The notes beneath the pieces are model-generated. The model did not search any database and was not told where the DNA came from. It worked only from the letters and a program-made list of their open reading frames with translations. From Isoetes taiwanensis (Eukaryota > Streptophyta > Lycopodiopsida > Isoetales > Isoetaceae), in assembly GCA_021234155.1 (NCBI GenBank), contig JAJEKV010000143.1, forward strand, positions 124,001 to 188,000: 64,000 nt of DNA, given 5' to 3'. Of the stretch, positions 54,057 to 64,000 are shown piece after piece; the first letter of the stretch is position 1; the number at the start of each line of letters is the position of its first letter. Made by a program: the position numbers and the translations under genes.

Positions 54057-57000
54057 GAATCAAGGGATGCTAAAAATGAAGAAGAGGAAGTTAGGAAGAT
54101 GAAAAGATAATTGTGGACCAAACAAATTGATGACATGAATCAGAGTCAATAAGAAATTGAAATCCAATAAAAGCATAGATTCAACCAAAAGTTGGTCAAC
54201 AACTCGAGGTGATGTTGATGTAGTTGAAGCCCAAATTGTTAAAGAGTAAAGGAATGAAGGTCTCCAAAATGGAATAATGGGACAATTGATCAATGATTGA
54301 AGAGTAGGAGGAGAAGGGAGAAAGGATAATCAAGTCAATATGAGCAAGGGTTGAGGGATGCTAAAACAAAGAGGACGTGAGAAAGCTGGATGACAATTGT
54401 GGACTAGACAAAACTCACAAAATGAATCTAAGTCAATAAGAAATTGAAATCCACTAGAAGTATAAACTCAACTAGGAATCTGCCAAGAATAAGAGGAAAT
54501 TGAATAGCAAGTCCAAAGAAGAGCATATGTTAAAAGAGGGAAATAGGACATAATAAGTTAAAGAATTGCTTCAAAAAAATGCCATCCACGACAGAAAAAC
54601 TACATCCACGTGAACATGAGGGTCCACTTGACCAACACATCTATAGAAGGCAACTAAAAACCTAGAAGTGAGGGAGGGCCTAAGGGATCAAGACAAAGAA
54701 ATAGGAACAAGTAAAAAAAAACTAATCTAGCACAAACTTTAGATGGTGGAAGAAAGATCTCCAATCCACTCTAAGGCGCGATGTTGAGAAACAAAGATGC
54801 AACAACATTCAAGATTCTATGATTTAGAGATTGAGAAATTAAAAACGAAAAAGCACACAGTCTACTTATAGGTCAAAGAGACCATTACCAATCGAAAGAA
54901 TCTACGTCAAAATGAAATGAAGGAATAGGTTTAGGAGGACAAGCCACTCAAAATATTATTAATAAATATTAGATGGAGGGCAAGGACAATTCTTCTTGGG
55001 TATCATTGAAAGATATAACATCAACAGTAGTGCACTCAAGAACACCAAAAGGCATAATGGTAAGTATACCAACAAAAACTATATTGTGAATATTCATTCT
55101 AAAAAAAAACAACAATTGAAACTTGTCAAAACCAGATATCCATTGTCTTAAATTACTGTTCAAAGACAGGCAGACATTGTCTCAAAACATGGAAAGCATA
55201 AAAATCCAAACCCGGTGTCTACGTACAAGCTTGTAGTACCTTGCCAAATTAAAATCCCATATAGATGTAAATGATAAGGTTTATCAGTTGGTTCTTAATG
55301 GTTCTCTTATGGAGATGCATTATCTTAATAGAAAGAAGCAAAATCACAAGTACTCAAATGCTTAGAATTACAACTAGTGTTGTACGCCTGATTGTTCTCA
55401 ATGGAAAGGAAATCCTTTGAACAAGTTCTTAACATAAGAGCAGCAATATACAGTTAGCTGACAAGAAATAAATGAATCTCCAGTAACCTCTTGGATGATC
55501 TAGGAAGCAAATCTAACATTCTCATGCATGATCTCATTGTCATAGTATGCTTAAAGAACAACCTTGAAAAATACCAAATATAAGCCTTATGAAAGAGGAC
55601 TGGCTAAAGATGAAATCTGAGGGCGATATCAGCTCCCTCGTAGTGAACATGTCATGATTCATCTTACTGCAATCATAATTGCTACAGAACAAAATGAGAG
55701 ATTAACTAGAATAGAATAGAATAGAATACATTTTTGTCCTTCAAACCAGCGCCAATGGAGTGTAACATTTGTGAGACCCCCCAAACAAGTGCTAGTAGCA
55801 TATAATGCTAGGGATAGTGTATCCATCATGTGGGCTTAGCTTATTTCTTTGTATATCTGTACACTGCTTCTGTTTGGCTTCTTGGCCATCCGTGTAGACA
55901 TCATTATCTTCAGCTTTGAGCTATAGCGTGCTCCATTGATCCGCATCATTTGTGTTTCAAATTATGAACCTTTTGTCTTTGTGCACCCCCTAATGTCTAA
56001 TTGTCATCTCCTTGGCAGCATCAACATGATCTTTTAACATGATATATTGGGTCATAACCTTTGGGATTGGGTGGTCCCAGCTGACCTTCTGGAATCTAAT
56101 TCTTATTTCTCCATACATTGGACATTTCTCTAACTATATGGTTTTTATCATCTACCTTTCCAGTATCGTAAATTCAGCATATATGGTCTTGTCTGTCTAC
56201 TTTTCTCCATCTGTTCTTTTCAATTCTAAGGTCATGGCTATTCATCCTAAATCTTGCTATTATGTCCCTTCTTGTTTTCCCTATATGGTATCCATGTACA
56301 TATTCTAACCAATTTGATGATGTTATGTGTTAAACGTGTATAATAGCCACTGTACTTTCAGGCCAGTATGTTTATTTAACCATATCTACAATTTGTACCC
56401 AACTGTCATCCCATTTCTCTCCACTTAAAATAATGGTAAGATCCAGCCACACATCTCTGGTCCATTGTGCCACATCTTTGAACCAACTCCATCGCATGGA
56501 TAGGTTTTTTTTTATCTGATTAAAAAATTGCTATTGTTAAGAGTTTGTTTAGGTTCACGATCCTATTGTTCTTCAAAAGACACCCGATGGTTCTTTTCCA
56601 CGCTTTGGTTTCCATTGATCCCTCACCTGTCTCGTATATCATTATGGCAGATGGTGTGTTTATCCCGATCTTGAACTCTTGGCAGTGCCATTGACGAAAT
56701 ATACTTTCTTGTTTTCCCATTTTCTTTTAAACAGGCTACCAAATACTCATTTTCTCTTTCCTTTCGATAAATCCTTCCTCTTTTGCTCTATTTTCTGGTT
56801 TGTCTTTCTTGTCCGTCCCTTTGTCTTTGCTTTTACTGTGAACCCTCCTTCATTTGTCTAGCCTCATCTTTTTTGCCCTTCTTTCGTTTCCTAATTCTCT
56901 TTGTGTCTGCTTCAGTGTTGACTCCACTATTCCGTTTGTCTCTATTTATATATGCTCTATTTTTTTGGCATTATATTTCCTTGTCTAGGCATCCCTTTTG

Positions 57001-57230
57001 GCCTGGTAGCTTTTGACATTTATAAGCACTATGTATGCTCTTGTACTTGTTGGTTCCTGATCGTCTTCAGTAAAAAGACTTTGTCATTTCTGACCTGGTC
57101 TTGGATGCCTCCCTAATTCAATTCCCTAGCCCTTGCCAATTCTTTGTGAGGATCGTGTCTCTGCATTGATTTCAATGCCTCTTATAATTTGATCTCGTTT
57201 CTCTGGCTAGGACCCGCACCATAGTATCTG
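54057..57230. other. 3.2-kb gene-free region
   Basis: No named gene. Two related ~170-bp purine-rich units (about 54060-54210 and 54350-54500, sharing GTCAATAAGAAATTGAAATCCA) form a degenerate direct repeat. Minus-strand fragments near 55700-56720 (KRTIGCLLKNNRIVNLNKLL) look coding-derived but are not identifiable. An (AATAG)n run occurs near 55708. Confidence 0.4.
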
Positions 57231-57545
57231 CACTACAAGAGAATGGCTATTATTTGTCAGAAACATCGTTAGGCTGACTAAAGAGATTTTTGCCTGACGA
57301 ATACTCTGACGATTGCTTTTCTGACGATTTTTTTGACAATTTTACGTCAGACATTTCATCAAATTATTCGTCAGAAGTATACATCAGGTTATACGTCACA
57401 TAAATCGTCAGAAATGTAACGTCAGAAAAAGCGTCAGAACACGCGTCAGACTTTTCGTCAGAAGAACAAGTGTCAAGAAAAGCGTCAGAAAAGCGTCAGA
57501 AGTAGCGTCAAGATTTGCGTCAGAACTTGTTTACCGGCTATTTTC
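57231..57545 (+). mobile_element. CACTA-type transposon terminus
   Basis: The end sequence CACTACAAGAGAATGG matches the canonical CACTACAAGAAA plant CACTA (En/Spm) TIR. It is followed by at least fifteen CGTCAGA/TCTGACG words in 280 bp, the dense subterminal repeats this superfamily uses as transposase sites. The words flip orientation after about 57350. No transposase or opposite terminus is found, so it is a truncated end. Confidence 0.7.
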
Positions 57546-58194
57546 TTTAAGATCTGACTCTGTTTTTTTCTGCAGAGGTAATTAAAAGATACAACCTTTA
57601 AGCATTAGTGAAGAAATATTTTGCTGGTTGATTTTCCATAGATCCAATATGTAGCATAATAACAGGGGGTTTTGTTTGTGTTTTTGTACGCTTTTCACAA
57701 AGGTTTTCCTAAGATTTCATGGCGTATTCGAATGGATGTACTAATGCGTACATCTAGAGTGCACCATTTCTTAGTCATTGATTTAGCTTTTTTTTTTCCA
57801 ATGGTCCAACATCCAAGGGCTCACAACAAAAGCCCTCTTTTTATTTTAGGGGCTGAACATGCAATAGCATTTCAGAGCATTCTTGCAAAAAATTAATGTT
57901 GTTGTGATGAGATTTGGAGTGGAAGCGTGGTGTTTTTCTTTCCGAATATCTACTCAGGTGTTCTTGTTGTCTTTTGTGCTGGATTCGTCCTCGTCTTCCT
58001 ATTCCATCACGACCCACATCAAGCTTTTGCCTCATTATTCTGCGCCCATACCCCATTTTGCACTGTAGCTTCCCCTTGGCCAACAAGAATAGAATAGAAT
58101 ATGATTTTATCGTCCACGGAGACCAACTGGCCTATGGGACCCAAGTACAAAGAGGAAGCGGCAGCGATACTACCAGATTAAAAACCCTCACCGG
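57546..58194. other. Spacer with dispersed repeat
   Basis: Contains the second copy of the 250-bp repeat (57644-57885). Beyond it there is no gene. Confidence 0.45.
57644..57885 (+). repeat. Dispersed repeat, copy 2 (with 39249-39498)
   Basis: Same orientation and near-identical to 39249-39498. The downstream sequences differ after GAACATGCAA. Confidence 0.75.
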
Positions 58195-60330
58195 GGTTTT
58201 CGGGAAAACCTTTAGTAGCAATAAGGATGTTTACATACCGCATTTATATACATAATCACAAGTACAACGAGGTTAATGTCTGGACATGGGGCATAACCGA
58301 AGTCCAGATCCATTACCTCACGAGGTACGATCCCAACAAACCCTGCAGTAGGCCGTGCTCGGCAGAGCTCATGCAAGGCCTCGATGGGGCACAACTAACC
58401 CAGCATACCAGAAGCCCGATATGTTCCGTGACGCGGACAGCCACGGAGGGCGTGACTTTCATCCTCAATGGCTACAAGGACGGCGATTGACGGACCTCAG
58501 TCCTCACGCCGCCCCCGAATCCATCTCCCCGCCTCAATGCGGAGGTGGTGTGCACCCGCTTGAATGGAAGCAATCACCTGCGCTTTTCATGGGTAGATGG
58601 GTGCCGCGTAGTGGTGTGGGCCCCTCGTGAGCATGGGATTAACCCGGGCCGTCGATAATTTGCCACCTTGACATGTGATGGGGCCTCTCGCATCCCAAAG
58701 CTTGGCCATGAAGCAAGCATCAATCTTGCTTCAAGGCAGGTTCAGCCTTCGTGTATGCGTAATTTGGTCCACATCCGTGGTGCTGCACATTCCATAGCGA
58801 GAACCACCGGGCTTGCTTGTCTTTCCAGCAGGCTTTGAGTCGCCAAGGGCCCATCGCCCTTTGCCAAAGCAAAGGTTGGGCAGCGGAGCTCATCCATAGC
58901 CCCACCTTCGAAGTAAATAATGTACGCTCCAAATGCAGCCCTCCTCAGAATGGAAGGAAGCCCTGCCTCGGGCAAGATCCGATATGGGACCGTGGATTTC
59001 ACTCCCCAGCGTGAAGGGCCAAGAAGGCCTTCGCTGCTAGATCGTTCAAGTGGTGAGGATATCACCGCCCCCACCACGCCCCATAGAGGAGGACGGTTCA
59101 ACCAAGGCCTGCGGAACAAGTGTACTGGTGACCCCATGCATCCAGACTCGCCTTGTTTTGTTGTTTTGCATTGCATCTGGGGCTTTCGACTGCGTGACCG
59201 TAACACGATGGATGCATCCCAAGTGTGGTAGTAGAAAACTCAATGCCCAAATACTTATAAGACTTGAGCCACCTCCACTACACCTTACAGTAGTGAATGA
59301 GGGAAGGCGTGGGTGCCGGGATGATGGGACCAGCAGCACCCTTTGTCTTGGCCAAGTTAACTCTCATGTCGATAGAATTGGCGAGGAAAGTGTCCAAAAG
59401 CATCCAGTGGCGTTGCATGTCCTCAGGGGTATATGCGGCGGTCAACATCATCGGCATATATGAGTTGCCGGGATTATGTGGTGCATCAACCGAAGCCCCC
59501 TGCTTCGGCCTAGCCATTCTTCTAGCTGGTCAATGTACAAGTCGGCAGCTGCCGGTGATAGAGGGCAGCCACCGCGACCCCAATGCTACTAACAACGGGC
59601 TCAGAAGCCCAAAAGAGATCCGTCGAGCAAGCCTGTGATAGTCTGTATATAGCATTCGCAAGTCGTGGGGTCCCTTAGCATCTCAATCTATCCCACAACT
59701 TATCCCGAGGCAATCGCGGTCAAAGCCTTTTAAGTAAATCCACAAAGCAACAAGATGATTCCTCAAGGCGTCGATTCTCAAGCTATCCTCTATGAGTGTT
59801 AAGCAGAGTGAAGATATGGTCAATAGTATTAGAATGCGGGCGAAGCCCGCCTCGAGAGCCCGCATCTCTCCATCCCACCTAAAGTGTCAATCGGGCCGCC
59901 AAGAATCCCAAGCAACTTGGCAAAGACAGAACCGACCATAATGGTACGATAAGTTGGCAATGTAGGGGTCCCTCGCTTTGTATATAGGCACAACTCTACT
60001 AGTAGTCCAGCTAAGGGGGAAGCCTTCTTGCAATGCCCCCTGTTGAAGAGTGCTTTGGAGAACCGGCACCATTGGGGCCCGGCCCACTTGAGAAGCTCGC
60101 CGATACCATCCAAATCTGCTTTCCTTCCGGATTAGAAGGCTGCCAGGGCCCATTATGACATCCCCTTCGGTAAATGACCACAGCTAGGCCTTTGGGCTCT
60201 CCACTCCGCCATAAATGTCGGTTCGATGCTCTCATGTCCGACGGCTTTTGAAAGCTCGCATATCCTTCAAATTTTGCCACCGTTTGCGATGGCACCAAAG
60301 CATTTGGCGCTTTCTTCATTCTTGGTCCGT
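58195..60330 (-). mobile_element. LINE-B, 5'-truncated copy of the LINE-A family
   Basis: The minus strand gives DGIGELLKWAGPQWCRFSKAL, NYHYGRF/YRTIMVGSVFAKLL, an intact LIYADDV catalytic box (59443-59463), KTKGAAGPIIPAPTPSLIHY and the same ~350-bp 3' UTR as 13485-13830. The 5' end is truncated within the region preceding RT, and the frame is broken several times. It supplies the reference that reveals the hAT insertion in LINE-A. Confidence 0.8.
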
Positions 60331-61808
60331 CATAGCGAGGTGAAGGGATCTGTTGTTCTGGTGATAAATCACAGCCCTAAAATTTGGTCTTTTCCGACTG
60401 AAGGATCTCCGTGATTTCGAGCTTTACTACTTAGAAATAACAAAGAGGTCTAAAATCCCAAGACCGGAGAGGTTCAAATAGATTCTAATTCAAGTTACAC
60501 ATTGTTTTAGCTTCTCGGCGATCAGATTATGGATCCGAAACGACAATGCGGGCTTAAATTTGGGCAAGAAACAGGCTAGATGCGAGAGAAAAAGGCTAGA
60601 TGGATTGTCCGATTCGTATTTTGGAAAGGGGGGTTCGTCACAAATCGTTGCATAAGGGCCATTACTTGCCCGTGGAAGGCTATGCAGGGATTTTTAATGC
60701 TTTAGAGCATGCTTTGAATAAGATTGATACATAAACTTCTTCAAAGGTTCTTGTATTGTATCAAAATGTGCAAAAAGATAATGTGCATTGGCCCCGCATG
60801 TTGTTCCATTGTAAGTCCTCTCGCTTTCTTTGTAGTGTGTATGCTTTTGCCCTAATCACAAAACATTGGGCTTGTTTCGCATTGTGTGTTCTTTGATGTA
60901 CACTTGGACACTTGTTTGAGCAGGAATCATCCTCCGCCCAATACATAATGCAACAAAGATATTGTAGCAACATGAGGTCTTTGCGATCGTGGATGTCGTG
61001 ACTCATTGCGCATTCGGGGAACTCAAGGGGTATTCTCGATTCGTTTTCATTTTGGCGAAGGTATGGGCACTACCAATTATTGAGTTTTATTCTAGACATG
61101 AAACAGATTCTTTCTTTCAAAGTAGAGTGTTCTTGCATTGGTATCTAGTTGGGGCAAGCATGAGCTTGGGGAAGCATTTGATAATAAAAAATTGTAACAT
61201 GGGTTACAATACAAGTTCCAAAATGGCTGAGAGCAAACGAAAGTATGACCGATTATGTCTAAATGGCAAATTTGTATAGAATGTTAGAACCGGTGTTTTA
61301 AAATGGTTTCTACAACACAGCCGCTTCTCAAAGAAGAGAATAACTATATTTATGTCGAAGAGAGACCAAGCATTTCTTGTGGGAAGTACAAGCTTATGTG
61401 GAAAGCCATCAAAGCCATGAAGATGCTTTGTTTTCCAAGCGGTATCCTTAGTATATATTGTCTTGGGTAACCAATTGTATCCAGTATATGGAATATGTAG
61501 CTTGAAGAAGGTAGGTATTAGTTATTGTGATTTGACTTCCTGGGTGGTTCATTTTATAGGCAAAAAATTTATAGAAACAGAAATTTCCATGATGGTCGTC
61601 TTGTCATTGTTAGCATGTTTCTAAATTCTTAGTTTTGTTGCTGCATTTGTTCTTTTCAAATCTTGGACTTCAACTAATGTTTTCTGTTTTTTTTTAATGT
61701 GTTACCATTTGTCTATTATCTATCATGGTATTATGTCACACTTAATATTAGGACTTCGAATGTAATGGCTTGTTTTTAGCTCCACTACCATTTTCTATTA
61801 TGATTCAT
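60331..61808. other. Gene-free or unassigned region
   Basis: A 96-codon plus-strand frame at 60989-61279 (HCAFGELKGYSRFVF.., MAESKRKYDRL) looks mildly protein-like, but I do not recognise it. No splice structure or partner exon is clear. Confidence 0.3.
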
Positions 61809-61949
61809 ATGCACTAAGGAATCTCCATGCACAGATATTATATGCACAATATTACATGCACTAAGGAATCTCCATGCACAGATATTATATGCACAATATT
61901 ACATGCACTAAGGAATCTCCATGCACAGATATTACATGCACAATATTAC
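61809..61949 (+). repeat. Tandem repeat, 3 x 47 bp
   Basis: Three consecutive 47-bp units starting ATGCACTAAGGAATCTCCAT. The first two are identical and the third differs by one base. Units begin at 61809, 61856 and 61903. Confidence 0.9.
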
Positions 61950-62080
61950 ATGCAGAAGTGTTTCTAAAATTGTTACATGCATTTATCCATCATCCATCAT
62001 TAGAGTATTAGGTAATCTCTATATCTACACCCCTACACCATCCTTAAGGCCCCGAAGGGGCCAAAAAAAATTTTAGTTAA

Positions 62081-62527
62081 CACAAACCATTAACACACAA
62101 CTACCATTAACATTATTAACACAAACCATTGCATTTGACACATTTAAATTAAAATCCCCCTTAAACCCCCTTTGGTTTGGGTGCATATTCACACGGGGGC
62201 GAGAGCCCCAAAAAATTTACAATACATGTATAAAATTAACACCATTAAGTACATTCTCTCAAACCTTATGGTATTTTGCAAACCTTAATATACAGTATAC
62301 AAAAACTTGTACATGCATACCCCACAAACGAGGATCGCTATGTACGGTCCAGATCTTAGAATAAAGGGCAAATATGCCCATCCGACAGCTCTCGTTGCCC
62401 GGAGTAACCCCCCGTGTGAATATGCACCCAAACCAAAGGGGGTTTAAGGGGGATTTTAATTTAAATGTGTCAAATGCAATGGTTTGTGTTAATAATGTTA
62501 ATGGTAGTTGTGTGTTAATGGTTTGTG
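62081..62527. mobile_element. Foldback element with perfect 119-bp arms
   Basis: 62081-62199 and 62409-62527 are exact reverse complements as far as I can read. The left begins CACAAACCATTAACACAC and ends TTCACACGGGGG. The spacer is 209 bp and AT-rich. Perfect arms imply recent origin or gene conversion. A diverged single arm lies at 53113-53224. No target duplication is apparent. Confidence 0.85.
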
Positions 62528-63503
62528 TGTCCATAATGCGGTACATATCAAATGGACATCAAGTGCCTTACAGCTGTATTTTATCTGAAAATTGCAGCAG
62601 TGATTTCTATGCATCTCTGTTTGATAGGATGGATCTATTTTATGTACTAGAGCTTTGCAAAGGCATTTGCACTGGAATGAGTGTGAGGTATAATGTTCTT
62701 TTTCTTTATCGAATATGAATGCCTTTGGACATGTTAGATATTAACGTGAAAACTGCTTTATGTGTTAAGTTGTGGTGTTTTAACAAAAACTATTATCAGG
62801 GGTTCTCATAAATGCAGGTAATGGAGTTGGAAAGGGGAGTTAGCCTGAAATACACATGATCAGGATTTGCTATTGGTGTTAAAAGATGGAGTACATTACT
62901 TAGGTTTCTTGCCAAGATAATATATCTGCCCTTCCTCATTCGTCTACTCTGGATGTTAGCTTGCTTTTTGGGTTGCCCCTAGGGGGGCAATCCCTTATTT
63001 ATGTGGGTTTTTGGCATATTCATGGTATATGCTAGCATATACCTAGAATATGCGCCAACCGCTAAAACCCGTCAGAAGTAAATGTTAGGTCATCCATGTT
63101 GCGGTAGAACGCGGTGCATAATACCGCTAACCGAAGTTTGATGCATGGAGGCCATCGGCTTCGCAGCGTGGCTATGGCGATTTGGTAGCTGGCAAGCGTA
63201 ATCGAAGCTCCGCAAATCACAATGCAGAGTAGGGACGAAGAAATTCGGCGGGGAAGAAGTAAATACCTAGAAGCAATGTTAAGGCGGGATGTAGGATTTT
63301 ATGATACGATATACAACAGTGAGATCATAATCGGCATTTCCAAAGGACACAATTCTGGTTGAGGAAGCTATTGGTCGGAAGGTTTGTGAGAAACAAATGG
63401 CATCGATTTCATGTTCTTTGTTGCAAAGTCAAGAATAACTTTTATATTGTTGCGAGCTTGAAACTTTGTTCACTACATGGCTTAAATTCGCCGCGAACTC
63501 GTG
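62528..63503. other. Gene-free spacer
   Basis: Nothing recognised. A GGTTGCCCCTAGGGGGGCAATCC palindrome-like word lies near 62970. Confidence 0.4.
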
Positions 63504-63877
63504 ATATCTCAAGCGGGATGTGGTTAATGTGGCCAAAATTTTTGGTTAATGTGGCCAAAAAATATCGGTGTGGTTAATGTGGCCAAAAAGTGGTTAATGT
63601 GGCCAAAAACCAGTTTCAAACCAAAAGCTGGGGGGCAAAAATTTCAATCGACCGGTTCTTTCCCGCTCTATGGGCAGTTTGATTCGATCTAAAGACCATG
63701 CCAATCGCTTCATCTACCTCTTTTAGTGAAGAGAGGAAGAGATTTGAAGCAAAATGGAGCCGGATCGATCAAAAAACACCAAAAAATGCCAAAAACAGTT
63801 GGTTTTTGGGCTTCAAACCGTGCTGTTCTTCATGGCTGATACAGGTGGCCACATTAACCACATCCCGCTTGAGATAT
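63504..63877. mobile_element. MITE with 31-bp perfect TIRs and internal tandem
   Basis: ATATCTCAAGCGGGATGTGG continuing to AATGTGGCC (63504-63534) is exactly inverted at 63847-63877. After the left TIR, GTGGTTAATGTGGCCAAAA-type units repeat three more times (to about 63612), i.e. the inner end of the TIR is amplified on one side only. It is non-coding, and no clear target duplication was found. Confidence 0.8.
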
Positions 63878-64000
63878 ACTCGCTCGGTCCGCTCGTCATT
63901 TGGATTTGGCGGTGGGATTCACTTCGGTGGCAATTGACATTATTTACTCTTTTATGGTTGTCCCGCAATTGCCGTAATGGAGGCACATATGCTTTTATCG
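63878..64000. other. Right edge
   Basis: No feature recognised in the last 123 bases. Confidence 0.4.

Noticed and set aside
56039-56308. Membrane protein gene
   Set aside because: The frame is hydrophobic only because it is T-rich; there is no conserved motif and it is embedded in decayed sequence.
57231-60834. Complete CACTA element ending at the TTCTTTGTAGTG near 60823-60834
   Set aside because: The right end lacks CGTCAGA subterminal repeats, its TIR differs after eight bases, and the flanking three bases (CTG and TGT) do not match.
61809-61949. CRISPR-like array
   Set aside because: The units are directly tandem with no spacers, in a plant nuclear context; an ordinary tandem repeat.
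62049-62075. Rho-independent-type terminator
   Set aside because: A GC stem plus A/T run, but the sequence is eukaryotic nuclear; more likely part of a repeat unit.

Overview
The window looks like nuclear DNA of a land plant with a large, repeat-rich genome. The evidence is plant-type Copia and hAT elements, DUF4283-type LINE ORF1 relics, a decayed plant PPR gene, receptor-kinase fragments, a tRNA-Met-primed TRIM and many MITEs. A seed-free vascular plant such as a fern is a guess; nothing here fixes the lineage. There is no operon structure and almost no intact host gene. The clearest host gene is a small secreted 12-cysteine peptide (37942-38196), with a diverged paralogue 7 kb downstream (44892-45083) that has lost its in-frame signal peptide.

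Layout. 300-13830: a decayed LINE (LINE-A) is split by a ~9.7 kb hAT-like element (about 3790-13484). The hAT element carries a broken transposase (4610-7180), ten long RNA-type foldbacks in two cassettes (7547-9858), and a captured protein kinase fragment (10600-11290, minus strand). 14042-15190 and 20960-23028: two copies of an ORF1-only, DUF4283-like retrosequence. The second has an 18-bp target-site duplication and a poly(A) tail. 15980-16074: a near-perfect 95-bp hairpin. 17550-18514: a rearranged TRIM with one inverted LTR, all flanked by a single 5-bp duplication. 19210-19846 and 26839-27434: inverted copies of one repeat. MITEs or foldbacks lie at 23620, 25749, 29973, 43477, 62081 and 63504.

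34678-37033 holds an RLK kinase relic, a possible orphan exon and a LINE ORF1 relic. 40150-42560 is a decayed PPR gene. 46400-52065 is a complete Copia retrotransposon (minus strand) with 695/697-bp LTRs and an uninterrupted integrase-RT-RNase H frame. It is nested in an L1-type LINE (45809-46399 plus 52066-52690). A Harbinger-transposase fragment (52707-53045), two more LINE-A-family copies (53225-54056 and 58195-60330, minus strand) and a CACTA terminus (57231-57545) complete the right half.

The genes do not form a pathway: this is a nested transposon landscape around one small peptide locus. The least explained structure is the array of five foldback types inside the hAT element. It resembles a polycistronic small-RNA hairpin locus and occurs twice in shuffled order. 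Many copies of one family differ by short indels next to C/G-rich words, so some frameshifts could be assembly errors.
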